The notes: generated by a model from the letters alone, not told the origin. A stretch of DNA of 64,000 nucleotides from Chitinophaga pollutisoli (GCF_038396755.1 NZ_CP149822.1:4928001-4992000), one strand, 5' to 3'. Counted from the stretch's first letter, positions 9,401 to 17,196 are shown. Made by a program: numbers and translations.

Positions 9401-10795
9401 CGGAATGTACACAATGAAGATGATAATTTGTCCGAAAACTGCACTGTTCATCATTCTTCCGGCAGATTCTGTAACTACACTATCCATATCATTGGACGGA
9501 ATTTTCAGCAGGCTCTTGAACTTAGGATTGAGGGATAACTGATGCAGGACGGCTTCTACAATAATGACCGCTCCGTCGATGATTAATCCAAAATCCAGTG
9601 CACCCAAACTCATCAGATTGCCGCTCACCCCGAAAAGGTTCATCATACAAATGGCAAAAAGCATTGCTAGTGGAATCACCGAAGCCACGAGTAAGCCGGC
9701 TCTGAAATTTCCGAGAAATAAAACGAGGACAAATACCACGATTAAAGCACCTTCCATAAGGTTTCTCTCTACCGTGCTGATGGCATTATTCACCATTTTG
9801 GTACGGTCAAGAAAGGGTTCTATCACCACGCCTTCGGGCAGGGTTTTCTGGATTTGAGCCACTTTGGCTTTTACATCTTTGATGACCTGACTACTGTTGG
9901 CACCTTTCAGCATCATCACCACCGCACCCGAAACTTCGCCCTGATCGTTGTAAGTCATCGCTCCGTAACGGGTGGCAAAACCAATTTTGACATCAGCTAC
10001 ATCTCGGATAAACAGCGGTACATCGTTGTTTTTATTGGTAATGGAAATGTTTTGAATATCCTCAATATTGCCCACCAAACCTTCGCTCCGAATGTAGAGA
10101 ACGGTTGGCCCTTTTTCGATATAAGCACCGCCGGTGTTCTGGTTATTGGCATTCAGTGCATCAAAAACATCATTGATGGTAATGCCGTAAGCATTAAGTC
10201 GGTCGGGATTCACGGCAATCTCGTATTGCTTCAATTTACCGCCAAAACTGCTGACTTCCGCTACGCCTTTGACCTGAAGTAGCTGTCGACGCACAATCCA
10301 ATCCTGAATGGTACGGAGTTCCGTAACGTCGTATTTTTGTTCAAAACCTTCTTTAGGACGAACGACATATTGATAGATTTCGCCCAAACCGGTAGAAATC
10401 GGCCCTAATTGCGGTGTTCCGATACCTTGCGGAATTTCATTCTGAACCTGTTGCAGCCGCTCTGCCACTTGTTGTCTTGCCCAATACACATCAATACCAT
10501 CATCAAAAACAATGGTAACCAAGGACAATCCGAAACGGGAGAAACTGCGGATTTCTTTGAGTCCGGAAATATTGGAGTTCGCCTGTTCAATTGGGAAAGT
10601 AACCAGACGTTCGATATCGGTTGCCCCAAAAGACGGAGCGATTGTAATAACCTGCACCTGATTATTGGTAATGTCCGGCACAGCATCAATCGGTAATTTG
10701 CTTACCTGATAAGAGCCAATGCCGATTAAACCAAGAACCAATAATGCTATAATGAGTTTGTTCTTTACAGAAAACTCAATGATTTTTGTAAGCAT
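6455..10795 (-). CDS. CzcA-type heavy-metal RND pump fused to a TolC-like outer-membrane factor
   Basis: A 1446-residue fusion. Residues 1 to ~1035 are an HME-RND proton antiporter: N-terminal helix, two periplasmic loops, twelve membrane spans, and the proton-relay motif DFGLIIDGAVIIVEA in TM4. The two Asp and the Glu of CzcA/CnrA-type pumps (Zn/Co/Ni/Cd) are present rather than the GAMVDAA form of CusA (Cu/Ag). From Met1039 a basic stretch and hydrophobic core ending MKAQ look like an internal signal peptide. About 400 residues of alternating coiled coil and beta segments follow, as in CusC/CzcC. Such fusions are common in Bacteroidota; processing at the internal signal is an inference. It is the main gene of the operon. 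Confidence 0.94.
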   Translation of the reverse strand: MLTKIIEFSVKNKLIIALLVLGLIGIGSYQVSKLPIDAVPDITNNQVQVITIAPSFGATDIERLVTFPIEQANSNISGLKEIRSFSRFGLSLVTIVFDDGIDVYWARQQVAERLQQVQNEIPQGIGTPQLGPISTGLGEIYQYVVRPKEGFEQKYDVTELRTIQDWIVRRQLLQVKGVAEVSSFGGKLKQYEIAVNPDRLNAYGITINDVFDALNANNQNTGGAYIEKGPTVLYIRSEGLVGNIEDIQNISITNKNNDVPLFIRDVADVKIGFATRYGAMTYNDQGEVSGAVVMMLKGANSSQVIKDVKAKVAQIQKTLPEGVVIEPFLDRTKMVNNAISTVERNLMEGALIVVFVLVLFLGNFRAGLLVASVIPLAMLFAICMMNLFGVSGNLMSLGALDFGLIIDGAVIIVEAVLHQLSLNPKFKSLLKIPSNDMDSVVTESAGRMMNSAVFGQIIIFIVYIPILTLQGIEGKMFRPMAETVAFALLGAFLLSLTYIPMMSSVLLKKRSLKPSWSDRVMKKVEALYLKTLLKVLRIPKTIFTIIGILFITAIILLSRMGGEFIPSLEEGDFAVDTRVLPGSNLTTTIESTQKAAHILKTRFPEVEKVVTKIGSGEVPTDPMPMDASDMMVILKDKKEWTSAKTFPELSEKMSKALEDVPGITVGFQYPVAMRFNELMTGARQDVVIKIFGDNLDSLVQNANQLGKIIETVKGTQNLYIEPVSGLPQVVVKYNRPVIAQYHLSVADVNRVINTAFAGQSTGLVFEGEKRFDMVVRLNASDRKNINNIQNLLVPTPAGNQIPLNQLATVDVVEGPNQIQRENAQRRIVVGFNIKDRDVQSIVEELQGKVDKQIKLPAGYSITYGGSFENLNNAKQRLMIAVPLALALIFVLLFMAFKSIKESLLIYTAIPLSVIGGVFMLNLRGMPFSISAAVGFIALFGVAVLNGIVLISEFNRLHKNGIRNIVRIVIDGGESRLRPVLMTAAVASLGFIPMAISTGAGAEVQRPLATVVIGGLILATLLTLFVLPLLYVNIENGFKMKKPKSKHVASVLLIFMLFSGIKMKAQTIISLDEAVQTALQNNRNLKNEKLRSDYAKALIKTSNADIPQTAVTADYGQINSAYNDMKFGISQSIAFPTVYQKQKNLHSEEWKKSQLNVSLKEFELKKAVSQSYFQMVYWKDKEKLLNETLQLYTQFLDKASLRLKAGESNILEKTTASNQKSAIEIQLKQVQQEIKTLQLQFSWLLNSETEYLPLENSRPVLLLQENASHPLLHVLEQQKTVAGKQTEVEKSRLLPGLQIGYNLNSFKGMGPDDKLYSATPQFHSVMVGVGIPIFSGGQKARIHASKVAESIAENDWHNTEFALEKKQQQLKQMYQTNLEIINRYETDELKNADIITKTAQQQFINGEINYLEFVMLVNQAVLLKSNYADALLKLNESVVELNYITIQ

Positions 10796-10955
10796 AATTT
10801 ATTCTGTTAATCGTAAATGATAAATAAAGAGATTTGACGTTTCCAATACATGATAAATCCTACAGGCGGACACAAAATACACCGACTGCCCGAATGAAAG
10901 TATTATCAAACAGCAAATGCACGATGAAAGGATTCATCGTGGAAATCAAAAAAGA

Positions 10956-11350
10956 TTAACAGAATTTCGGAGGTTGCCAGATGGCAGAACGGTAATTGTT
11001 ATCAGAAAATGTATCGTCCAAAGGCAAGGTTTTGGGTTCTTTGCCTACAAGTATTTTGGTTTCTATATCAAAACTAAAAGGGGGGCAAGTACAAAACTGA
11101 TATTCAAAACATCGATATGTACGATAAACGGTAATTGTTTGTCTTGTTCATAATCGTCATCGTGTGGATGGTTTTCCAGATGGTTCCCGGCGTAATGAAC
11201 TTCCAAAAATTGCAAAACAGTAACCTCCGGATTTTTTTCTTTGTGATCGAAATAATGCTCTATAAGTATAGGAAACTTCAATAACTGACCTAATTCAGTT
11301 GTCGAAATTAAATACACAGTCAATAATAATATTGAAAACATTTTTTTCAC
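10956..11350 (-). pseudogene. Small secreted His/Asp-rich protein preceding the metal pump, frameshifted
   Basis: The visible frame (11350-11063, GTG start, or ATG at 11341) has a signal peptide and a His/Asp-rich centre (NHLENHPHDDDYEQDKQLPF), then stops after SFVLAPLLVLI. Adding one base to the C6/G6 run at 11080-11085 restores an uninterrupted frame to 10956. It ends ..YRSAIWQPPKFC, the usual end of the small proteins found in front of CzcA-like pumps in Bacteroidota, for 131 residues in all. A periplasmic metal-binding or sensing role is guessed from composition and position only. It leads the metal operon; the pump starts 160 bp downstream. Confidence 0.72.
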
Positions 11351-11354
11351 TTAA

Positions 11355-11362
11355 CAAAGTTA
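11355..11362 (-). promoter_or_regulatory. Bacteroidota -7 box (TAACTTTG) for the metal-efflux operon
   Basis: Matches TAnnTTTG on the minus strand just upstream of the small His-rich gene, and would drive that gene, the pump, adaptor and downstream cargo. No clear -33 TTG is seen. Confidence 0.5.
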
Positions 11363-11437
11363 ATAAAAAAGTCTGCTCTCTTTTATAAGACGCTGTAATT
11401 TAAAATATTTCAAAATAAATGATTTAAAAATTCAATA

Positions 11438-12403
11438 TTATCCCTCCTGTATCAAATGCTGTAAATTCGGGTCGTTCTTTATACGCTCCATTTCACTTTC
11501 CACGATATGAACAATGTCTAATTTTATCTGACGATAATTGTTCTCAATATCCCGTTTCATATTATCTTCTCCGCTTTCATCGACAAAGGATAAAATTTCC
11601 GGTATCTTCTGATATGCTTTGGTTTCGGCAGCAACCTTTTCATTATCGACAACAATTTCAGCGTGAAATATCTTTTGCTCGATGCGTTCGTCGAAGTTAT
11701 CGGAAACAGAACCGACAAACATACCCTGTGTAAGTGTGCTGATTTTTGAAGCTGGTATCAAGCTGTCTAACTGTGTAGAAATTGAGGTCGATTTATCATT
11801 TCTATTGATTGTCATACTCTGCCGTTTTTGTAATACTTTTCCGAAACGTTCTGAAAGAGATTTAGCAGTTTCGCCAACCACCTGACCACTAAAAATATTA
11901 CCCACGGTATTTTGTATAACCTTTGCTTCTTTATCACCATAGTCTCTTATTAATTGGGAAAAATCCTGAAAACCCAAACAAACCGCAACTTTATTACTAC
12001 GAGCAGTTGCGATAAGATTGTCCAATCCCCGGAAGTAAATTGTGGGTAACTCATCTATGATAACAGAACTTTTTAATTGTCCTTTTTTGTTGATGAGCTT
12101 TACAATTCTTGAATTGTATAAGCCCAATGCAGCCGAGTAAATATTTTGTCTGTCGGGATTGTTACCGACACAAAGTATTTTAGGCTCATTGGGGTTGTTG
12201 ATGTCTAATGAAAAGTCGTCGCCTGTCATAACCCAATACAGTTGCGGACTAATCATTCTTGATAATGGAATTTTGGCTGATGCAATTTGTCCCTGAAGCT
12301 GGTCTTGTGCACCGCCTTGCCACGCATCGAGGAAAGGAGATAAATAATTCTCCAATTCATAATAAGAAGTCAAAATCGTAAATACGTCCGAATACTTTTT
12401 ATT
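11438..12403 (-). pseudogene. Type IV coupling protein (MobC/VirD4-like) C-terminal remnant cut by the IS
   Basis: About 320 residues of the C-terminal half of a conjugative coupling ATPase: KKYSDVFTILTSYYELENYL, the Walker B region SSVIIDELPTIYF, the SNKVAVCLGFQD segment, and GNIFSGQVVGETA. The N-terminal half with Walker A is missing because the gene is interrupted at about 12403 by the insertion sequence. The frame then runs antisense through the IS end to 12526, giving a spurious N-terminus. The missing 5' half is not on the other side of the IS. The protein would have delivered relaxosome DNA to the transfer channel. I favour MobC-type over VirB4-type TraG from the VIIDELPTIYFRGLD motif. 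Confidence 0.8.
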
Positions 12404-12471
12404 AACGCGTTGTGCTATTGAACGCTGAGTTGAGTAATAAAATAAAATATGTATATAGTTATGAAATAAAA

Positions 12472-12532
12472 AATGTTGTGCAGTCGTATTGGTAAGTAAC
12501 GACAAATACCTCAACGATTTATGCACAACATT
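12472..12532. repeat. 11-bp inverted repeat spanning the transposase start codon
   Basis: AATGTTGTGCA at 12472-12482 is the exact complement of TGCACAACATT at 12522-12532, which includes part of the ATG start region. The transcript could fold and hide the start, a known way for insertion sequences to limit transposase made from outside promoters. Function is inferred. Confidence 0.55.
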
Positions 12533-13426
12533 AGGACGAATTTCAGGAAATTATATAGCATTTGCAAAGAGCTCTTTGAAAAGGAAGTAAACAGTCGGAA
12601 CAATTTTCAGTTCTATCCGGTTTCACCGAAGATGAACGATTTACAGATCGTTGCACTTTCTTGTTGTATGGAAGCATTGAGCATTGATTCCGAAAATTTA
12701 CTTTGGAGTAAGCTGAAAACCGATTATGCAGATCAGTTTACCACCCTGATTGATCGGAGCCGATTTAATCGCCGTCGCAAAAGGCTGTCAGAGAAGACCG
12801 AACGGGTGCAGCACCATGTAAGTCAGCATTTGGATCACCTAAGCAGTACTATGATTGTGGACAGCGTGCCGATTCCGGTTATTAAAATGGTACGGGAACG
12901 ATCCTTTAGATCTTTCAAACATGATTTTGAAACTGCCCCGGCTAAAGGATATAGCGCTGTGAACAGAAGCTGGTTTATTGGTTATAAACTCCATGTCGTT
13001 ATTTATGACAATGGAGCTATCCAGCAAGCAGGCATCACCAAAGCCAATGTGCATGACATCAATTTCCTGAAAGAAATTGATAGTCTGCCGGCAAAGAAAT
13101 CACTATTGGGCGACCGGGCATATATCTCCCAAACGGTTCAGATGGACTTATTCGACCAATACCAGGTTAAGCTAAAGGTGCCCAACAGGAGAAATCAGCA
13201 TGATTACAGGAAATATCCAAAGAAAAACAGATCGAAGCGGCAAATGGTGGAAACAGTGTTTTCACAATTGTGCGACCATCTGAACATCAGAAGAAACTAC
13301 GCCAAATCATTTGTAGGTTTAGCCACCAGATTAACTTCCAAGCTATCGGCTACGTCTTTACTCCAGTTCATCAATTTCAAAAATGGACTCAAAATCTCAA
13401 AGATCAAACACGCACTGGCGTTTTAA
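12521..13426 (+). CDS. IS982-family DDE transposase
   Basis: 301 residues covering the whole element. The N-terminal part (LWSKLKTDYADQF.., SRFNRRRKRL) and the DDE core are typical of IS982: first Asp in MIVDSVPIPV, second in LLGDRAYIS, catalytic Glu in SKRQMVETVFSQL. Cut-and-paste mobilisation acts on the terminal repeats at 12404 and 13425. The frame is intact, so the copy may be active. Its stop lies just inside the right repeat. Confidence 0.93.
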   Translation: MHNIRTNFRKLYSICKELFEKEVNSRNNFQFYPVSPKMNDLQIVALSCCMEALSIDSENLLWSKLKTDYADQFTTLIDRSRFNRRRKRLSEKTERVQHHVSQHLDHLSSTMIVDSVPIPVIKMVRERSFRSFKHDFETAPAKGYSAVNRSWFIGYKLHVVIYDNGAIQQAGITKANVHDINFLKEIDSLPAKKSLLGDRAYISQTVQMDLFDQYQVKLKVPNRRNQHDYRKYPKKNRSKRQMVETVFSQLCDHLNIRRNYAKSFVGLATRLTSKLSATSLLQFINFKNGLKISKIKHALAF

Positions 13427-13440
13427 TAGCACAACACGTT

Positions 13441-13971
13441 TTGGTTTATACAAAAGAACCTTCCTTATTGAATATACTGTTAGATGAAGTGAATTATCCG
13501 ACCGAAAGCCTGGTTCAGCTGGAGGGTGGTGACAGCGGCGGGGTAGTGCATCGCCAGGCGCGAACTATCGCGGTGAAGGACAGAACATTTTCAGGTAAGC
13601 GAGATAAAAAGCATAATGTCAGTATGGAGCTGAAAGGGTTGTATTTGCATAATGATTTATTTTATATGCAGATAGAACTGAGTAATAAATCTAATATTAG
13701 TTTTACCCTAGATCAGTTCCGCATTTTCGTCCAAGATAAGCGGACGGCAAAGCGCACGGCTTCGCAGCAGGTCGAGATTAACCCCATTCACGTTGAAGGT
13801 GATTTGGGGTATATCCCAGCGAATGCTACACAGACGGCTGTGTATGTGCTCCAAAAATTTAATATCCCAGACAAAAAGCTCCTTCATTTGCAGGTGATGG
13901 AAAAGGATGGAGGCAGACATCTGCATTTGAAGCTTCGCAACAAGGATTTATTGAAGGGTAGAAGGCCCTAA
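13441..13971 (+). pseudogene. traN: Conjugative transposon protein TraN, 3' part only
   Basis: The frame enters from inside the IS and from 13441 encodes ~176 residues matching the C-terminal domain of Bacteroidota TraN (DUF4138): GDSGGVVHRQARTIAVKDR, then MELKGLYLHNDLFYMQIELS, a DKRTAKRTA motif and ALQ-like repeats to LLKGRRP. TraN is part of the mating apparatus. The N-terminal ~100 residues and signal are missing. TraO does not follow, so the transfer module ends here. It is a relic created by the IS-mediated junction. Confidence 0.8.
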
Positions 13972-13995
13972 ATTTTAAACTTAAAAGCAAGAGAG

Positions 13996-14774
13996 ATGGA
14001 GAACAGAAATCGCTCGTACAACAGGAGGGTGTTGGAGGAAATTGGGATCGGTTCATTGGTGATAGAGCAGGTTCTCAAAGAAATGGACAAAAAGCAGCCA
14101 ATGTTCACGAAGAACATTTACACAAAGGTTGATGAAGGTATTTTAAACCGAAAATTGAATTTTTCGCAGTATGAGGAGGGGTCTGAGAATTACCGTTTTA
14201 ATTACTACCATACCGCTTTGGTGAATAAGGATACCGGATTTATGAAGGAGACTTTGGTGTATATCAATAAAAGCAACAATCTTCGACAAGATGAGCTAAT
14301 AAAACTGTTAAAGGGGGAGCAATTGAGCGTGATATCTGCGGAAAGAACGGTGTCTACCACGGTTGGCAGGCTATTGATACGGAAGAGGACAAGTATGGCT
14401 ACCCGATTCTCCGTTCGTACAACGAAAATTTCGGGTATGATCTGAGCGCTATTTTTTCAAAGTGCAAACTGATGGAAATGGGAGATGAGCGTTGGCGACT
14501 GGATGCTGAACAGAAGATGCGAAATGGTGAGTCAGTACTCGCGACTGCTGAGATCGATGGCAAAATTGTCCCCGTAATCATACGCCCGTTTGTGCGATTC
14601 AAGACACTACATTTTACGCACCTGAACGGCGTGGAGCTGACCAAGGATCAGCGCTTGCAGATCCTGGCTCCGGAGGACAAAAAACTGGATCAAACCCAGA
14701 ATCAGGGTAAGGAGGAGAGTGAGTCAAAGAAAAATGATAAATCGAACGAAAAAGCCCAAGAGGTTAGTAGGTAG
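13996..14774 (+). pseudogene. ICE accessory protein of unknown function (DUF3945/DUF4099-like), frameshifted
   Basis: Two consecutive frames (13996-14445 and from 14472) join if one G is added to the G5 run at 14313-14317. The restored frame reads LLKGGAIERDICGKNGVYHGW..AIDTEEDKYGYPILRSYNENFGYDL.. and continues to 14774 without a stop, for 259 residues. Its N-terminal ~100 residues and charged Lys/Glu-rich tail resemble small hypothetical proteins of Bacteroidota conjugative elements; no catalytic motif is seen. It lies between the traN relic and a winged-helix gene. Confidence 0.6.
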
Positions 14775-14836
14775 GTAAGTGAAGCAAGGGGGCCGTACTG
14801 GCCCTTTTGTTATTTCGTATAAAATCAAAGTGTGGT

Positions 14837-15136
14837 ATGGATAGGGGGGCGGTTTTGATCAGTTTTTTTGAAAGGATTTTGCGCGATCCGCGGATTTCCG
14901 CAACACATATCAGTGTCTATTCGGTATTGTTCAGCTTGTGGCAGTCATCCGGGACAGATACTATTAGCATAACCAGTCACCAGGTGATGGCAATGGCAAA
15001 GATCAGTACAGGTAATACCTACCACCGGTGCATCCGTGACCTGGCTGCGTTTGGGTATATTATTTATGAGCCATCCTATAACCGGTTTGTAGGGAGTAAG
15101 GTGCGGTTGGTGGAAATTGAAAGCGAAGGGGCATGA
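14837..15136 (+). CDS. Small winged-helix/RepA-like ICE protein
   Basis: 99 residues from the ATG at 14837 (a longer frame from 14807 is less likely because MDRGAVLISFFERI matches the usual start of this group). The motif ILRDPRISATHISVYSVLF, then VMAMAKISTGNTYHRCIRDLAAFGYI, is a helix-turn-helix typical of small transcription or replication-associated proteins repeated in Bacteroidota mobile elements. It overlaps the next gene by 4 bp (ATGA), so they are co-translated. No specific target can be named. Confidence 0.68.
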   Translation: MDRGAVLISFFERILRDPRISATHISVYSVLFSLWQSSGTDTISITSHQVMAMAKISTGNTYHRCIRDLAAFGYIIYEPSYNRFVGSKVRLVEIESEGA

Positions 15137-15330
15137 AGAATAAAACTGGAAATGGTTCGGCTGCGACCAAATGTGTGCAAATGGAGCCGATTGAATCACG
15201 TAACGAAGAGGAGAAATTGTTGAATTTGCTTGCCCGTATCTTGGCGGAGTTTGTGCTAAGCGGGAATGGAAGATTCCCAGAAGAGTTGGAGAAAGTGAAG
15301 ACGCAATATCGACACAAAGGTTCCTCATAA
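15133..15330 (+). CDS. Small hypothetical protein, ICE accessory
   Basis: 65 residues: a polar N-terminus, then one amphipathic helix (EEKLLNLLARILAEFVLSGN) and a basic tail. It starts within the stop of the upstream HTH gene (ATGA overlap). Genes of this size with a conserved LLARILAE-type helix commonly sit in front of the recombinase in Bacteroidota elements. Function unknown. Confidence 0.6.
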   Translation: MKNKTGNGSAATKCVQMEPIESRNEEEKLLNLLARILAEFVLSGNGRFPEELEKVKTQYRHKGSS

Positions 15331-15365
15331 TTCGTGCTTTACGGCTTTATCTGAAAAAAAAATGG

Positions 15366-15373
15366 TATATTTG
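15366..15373 (+). promoter_or_regulatory. -7 box (TATATTTG) for the serine recombinase
   Basis: Matches TAnnTTTG 122 bp before the recombinase start, leaving a leader of about 115 nt that contains a 14-bp palindrome. Confidence 0.45.
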
Positions 15374-15385
15374 AATGTCATTTTA

Positions 15386-15399
15386 CATGATCGATCATG
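15386..15399. promoter_or_regulatory. 14-bp perfect palindrome in the recombinase leader
   Basis: CATGATCGATCATG is fully self-complementary and lies just after the expected transcription start. It could be an operator for a dimeric repressor, or a recombinase-binding site. No function is shown. Confidence 0.4.
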
Positions 15400-15494
15400 C
15401 CCATATCGTGGCTAAATCTTGAATCTTTCCCTAAACAATGTTTTCTCTTGCGCAGTAATGAAAACTTTTTTCAAAGTTTTTAAACATATTTATT

Positions 15495-16997
15495 ATGAAC
15501 AATTTGGCATTCGGTTACCTTCGTCTATCTGGGAAAGATCAGTCTAAGGAGTCTTTGGAATATCAGGAGCGTAACATCCGTTTTTATTGTCAGCGGTATC
15601 ACTTAGATCTCGTAGGAATTTATACCGATAACGGGCAGTCTAGTGCAACATTTGATAGACCCAATTATAAGCAACTGGAGGGTTATTTAAAACAGCATAA
15701 AGGGAAGATCCGATATCTTATTGTTATGGATCATGACCGTTTCAGCAGAAGCTTAACTCAGGCACTTTTGAAGATTGAAGAATTGGAAGAAAAATTTGGT
15801 ATCAAGGTTCTGTCTTGTAAAGAAGCATTGGATATTGATACAAAAGATCCAATGACTTTTGTGCAACGGGCCTTCGAATACTTGATGGCAAATCAAGAAC
15901 TTTTACGTATACGAAAGAGAACGATGGACGGCACTAGGCAAGCGCATTTGTCAGGAAGATACGTAAACGCTGCACCCTATGGCTACAAAAAACTTGCTTC
16001 TGAACTTCTACCAGATAAAAAAGTGATGTTGTTTCCTGACGACGGAAAAGCTTTGCACGTCCAAATGATCTTCGAACTCTATCTTTCGGGGCACCCCCTA
16101 CACTATGTCCACAAACTGGGTTTGATTTATATACCGAAAACGAAATTTGCTACGGAACAATATATTAAAGGAATTCATCAGCCTTTGGTAACTGAATTCG
16201 ACTTTTGGACTGTACAGGAAGCATTGGGAAATATAAAGAAGCCAAAATGTCAACCTGCAGAACGCTTTCCGTTGAGAGGGGCGTTAAAATGTTGGTGTGG
16301 ACAGCATATGACTGCGGGATTTTCCAAAGGAAAAACTAAGTATTATCTCTATTATCGGTGTATTCACCATACCGAAACTAATATACCAGGTGACGTTATA
16401 CATGAAAAGTTTGAACAACTTTTAATGAATTTAAGTTTCTCCGAGACTCAGTTGACCAAAATAATGGAGCGCGTCGAGGCAATCGTCCAGCACTCTCGAG
16501 CGACGTCGGCAACGGTTTTGACCGCTCATAAGAAGTCTTTAGCGGAAATTAACAAGAAACTGGAAAAACTAGAGCGACGGTTAATGGACGACATAATTGA
16601 TGACGAGAGCTATAAAAAGTGGCATAAAAAGTTTACGAAGGATAGAGCGGTAATAGAGGAAGAAATAAAAGCTGTCAGTGTGTCGCAATCTGAATTTCCG
16701 ATGGAAACGTTAAAGTCAGCCGTTCCACTGATAAAAAACCTTCGTGATCTTTACAAATTGGCGGCACAAGCAGATCGCCAAACATTAATTTCTGCGGTGT
16801 TCAAAGGAAAATTGGTGTATAAAGATGGGGAGTTTAGAACACCCTGTATTAATCCCATTTTTGAAGAAAAAGCATTGTCAATCAACGGAAAAGGGCTCCT
16901 CGTTATTGAAGAGCCCTCTGGAATTTTTTCGGATTCCCACCGTGTACCCGGGACGGGGGTCGAACCCGTACTCGCCTTGCAGCGAACAGGATTTTAA
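15495..16997 (+). CDS. Large serine recombinase (site-specific integrase of the island)
   Basis: 500 residues as read. The N-terminal resolvase domain has catalytic Ser in YLRLSGKDQS and the DHDRFSRSL motif. A Recombinase domain follows (APYGYKK, VQMIFELYLSG), then a zinc ribbon (LKCWCGQHM.. YYRC), then a long coiled coil (AEINKKLEKLERRL). These enzymes integrate and excise elements between attP and attB. The last ~25 residues (RVPGTGVEPVLALQRTGF) are the tRNA-Leu gene read antisense, and the frame also crosses a terminator hairpin. The native C-terminus in the free element is therefore probably different, and the att junction lies near 16870-16945. Confidence 0.9.
   Translation: MNNLAFGYLRLSGKDQSKESLEYQERNIRFYCQRYHLDLVGIYTDNGQSSATFDRPNYKQLEGYLKQHKGKIRYLIVMDHDRFSRSLTQALLKIEELEEKFGIKVLSCKEALDIDTKDPMTFVQRAFEYLMANQELLRIRKRTMDGTRQAHLSGRYVNAAPYGYKKLASELLPDKKVMLFPDDGKALHVQMIFELYLSGHPLHYVHKLGLIYIPKTKFATEQYIKGIHQPLVTEFDFWTVQEALGNIKKPKCQPAERFPLRGALKCWCGQHMTAGFSKGKTKYYLYYRCIHHTETNIPGDVIHEKFEQLLMNLSFSETQLTKIMERVEAIVQHSRATSATVLTAHKKSLAEINKKLEKLERRLMDDIIDDESYKKWHKKFTKDRAVIEEEIKAVSVSQSEFPMETLKSAVPLIKNLRDLYKLAAQADRQTLISAVFKGKLVYKDGEFRTPCINPIFEEKALSINGKGLLVIEEPSGIFSDSHRVPGTGVEPVLALQRTGF
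16890..16925 (-). terminator. Terminator downstream of tRNA-Leu, inside the recombinase frame
   Basis: On the minus strand AGGGCTC and GAGCCCT form a stem closed by a short AT-rich loop and followed by TTTT. It is correctly placed to end the tRNA-Leu transcript while overlapping recombinase codons on the other strand. Confidence 0.65.
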
Positions 16998-17030
16998 GTC
17001 CGGCGTGTCTACCAATTCCACCACCCGGGT
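16945..17030 (-). tRNA. tRNA-Leu (anticodon TAA)
   Basis: An 86-nt class II tRNA. The acceptor arms ACCCGGG (5', at 17030) and CCCGGGT (3', at 16952-16946) pair. D-loop GGTAGACA, anticodon loop CTTAAAA with anticodon TAA, a long variable arm and a T-loop GTTCGACCC are visible. The CCA is not encoded. It is the apparent insertion site of the island, which lies on its 3' side. Confidence 0.95.
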
Positions 17031-17082
17031 ATCCTGTATTTGTAAATGTAATTAATCATTCACAAATATCTTTAAACAAAAA

Positions 17083-17110
17083 TTCCAAACTGCTTTGCAA
17101 CAGTTTGGAA
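17083..17110 (-). terminator. Rho-independent terminator after tRNA-Gly
   Basis: Perfect 10-bp stem (CAGTTTGGAA/TTCCAAACTG) with an 8-nt loop followed on the minus strand by TTTTTG, 14 nt past the tRNA-Gly 3' end. The downstream tRNA-Leu must then use its own promoter; TACATTTA near 17043-17050 is a near-match. Confidence 0.75.
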
Positions 17111-17123
17111 CCTCTGAAACTTG

Positions 17124-17196
<73 letters not shown>

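Larger units (their letters stand above)
12404..13440 (+). mobile_element. IS982-family insertion sequence (about 1037 bp)
   Basis: Ends are defined by imperfect inverted repeats: 12404-12419 (AACGCGTTGTGCTATT) and 13425-13440 (its complement with one mismatch). They bracket one transposase gene. Length and single-ORF layout fit IS982. No target-site duplication can be seen: the outer flanks differ and belong to two different ICE genes (coupling protein to the left, traN to the right, opposite strands). The exact outermost base could shift by a few nucleotides. Confidence 0.85.

Noticed and set aside
11438..12403. VirB4-like TraG ATPase
   Set aside because: The Walker B region and DELPTIYFRGLDNLIATARSN fit coupling proteins (MobC/VirD4) better than VirB4-type TraG; not fully excluded.
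12421..12526. N-terminal extension of the coupling protein frame up to 12526
   Set aside because: This stretch is the IS end read antisense; the first ~35 residues have no coupling-protein character.
12474..13437. Shorter IS limits using TGTTGTGC at 12474
   Set aside because: The longer inverted repeat at 12404-12419 matches the right end over 16 bp with one mismatch, a better terminus.
16825..17055. Small plus-strand frame over tRNA-Leu (RGSNPYSPCSEQDF..)
   Set aside because: It is the complement of the tRNA-Leu gene, a well-known spurious translation.
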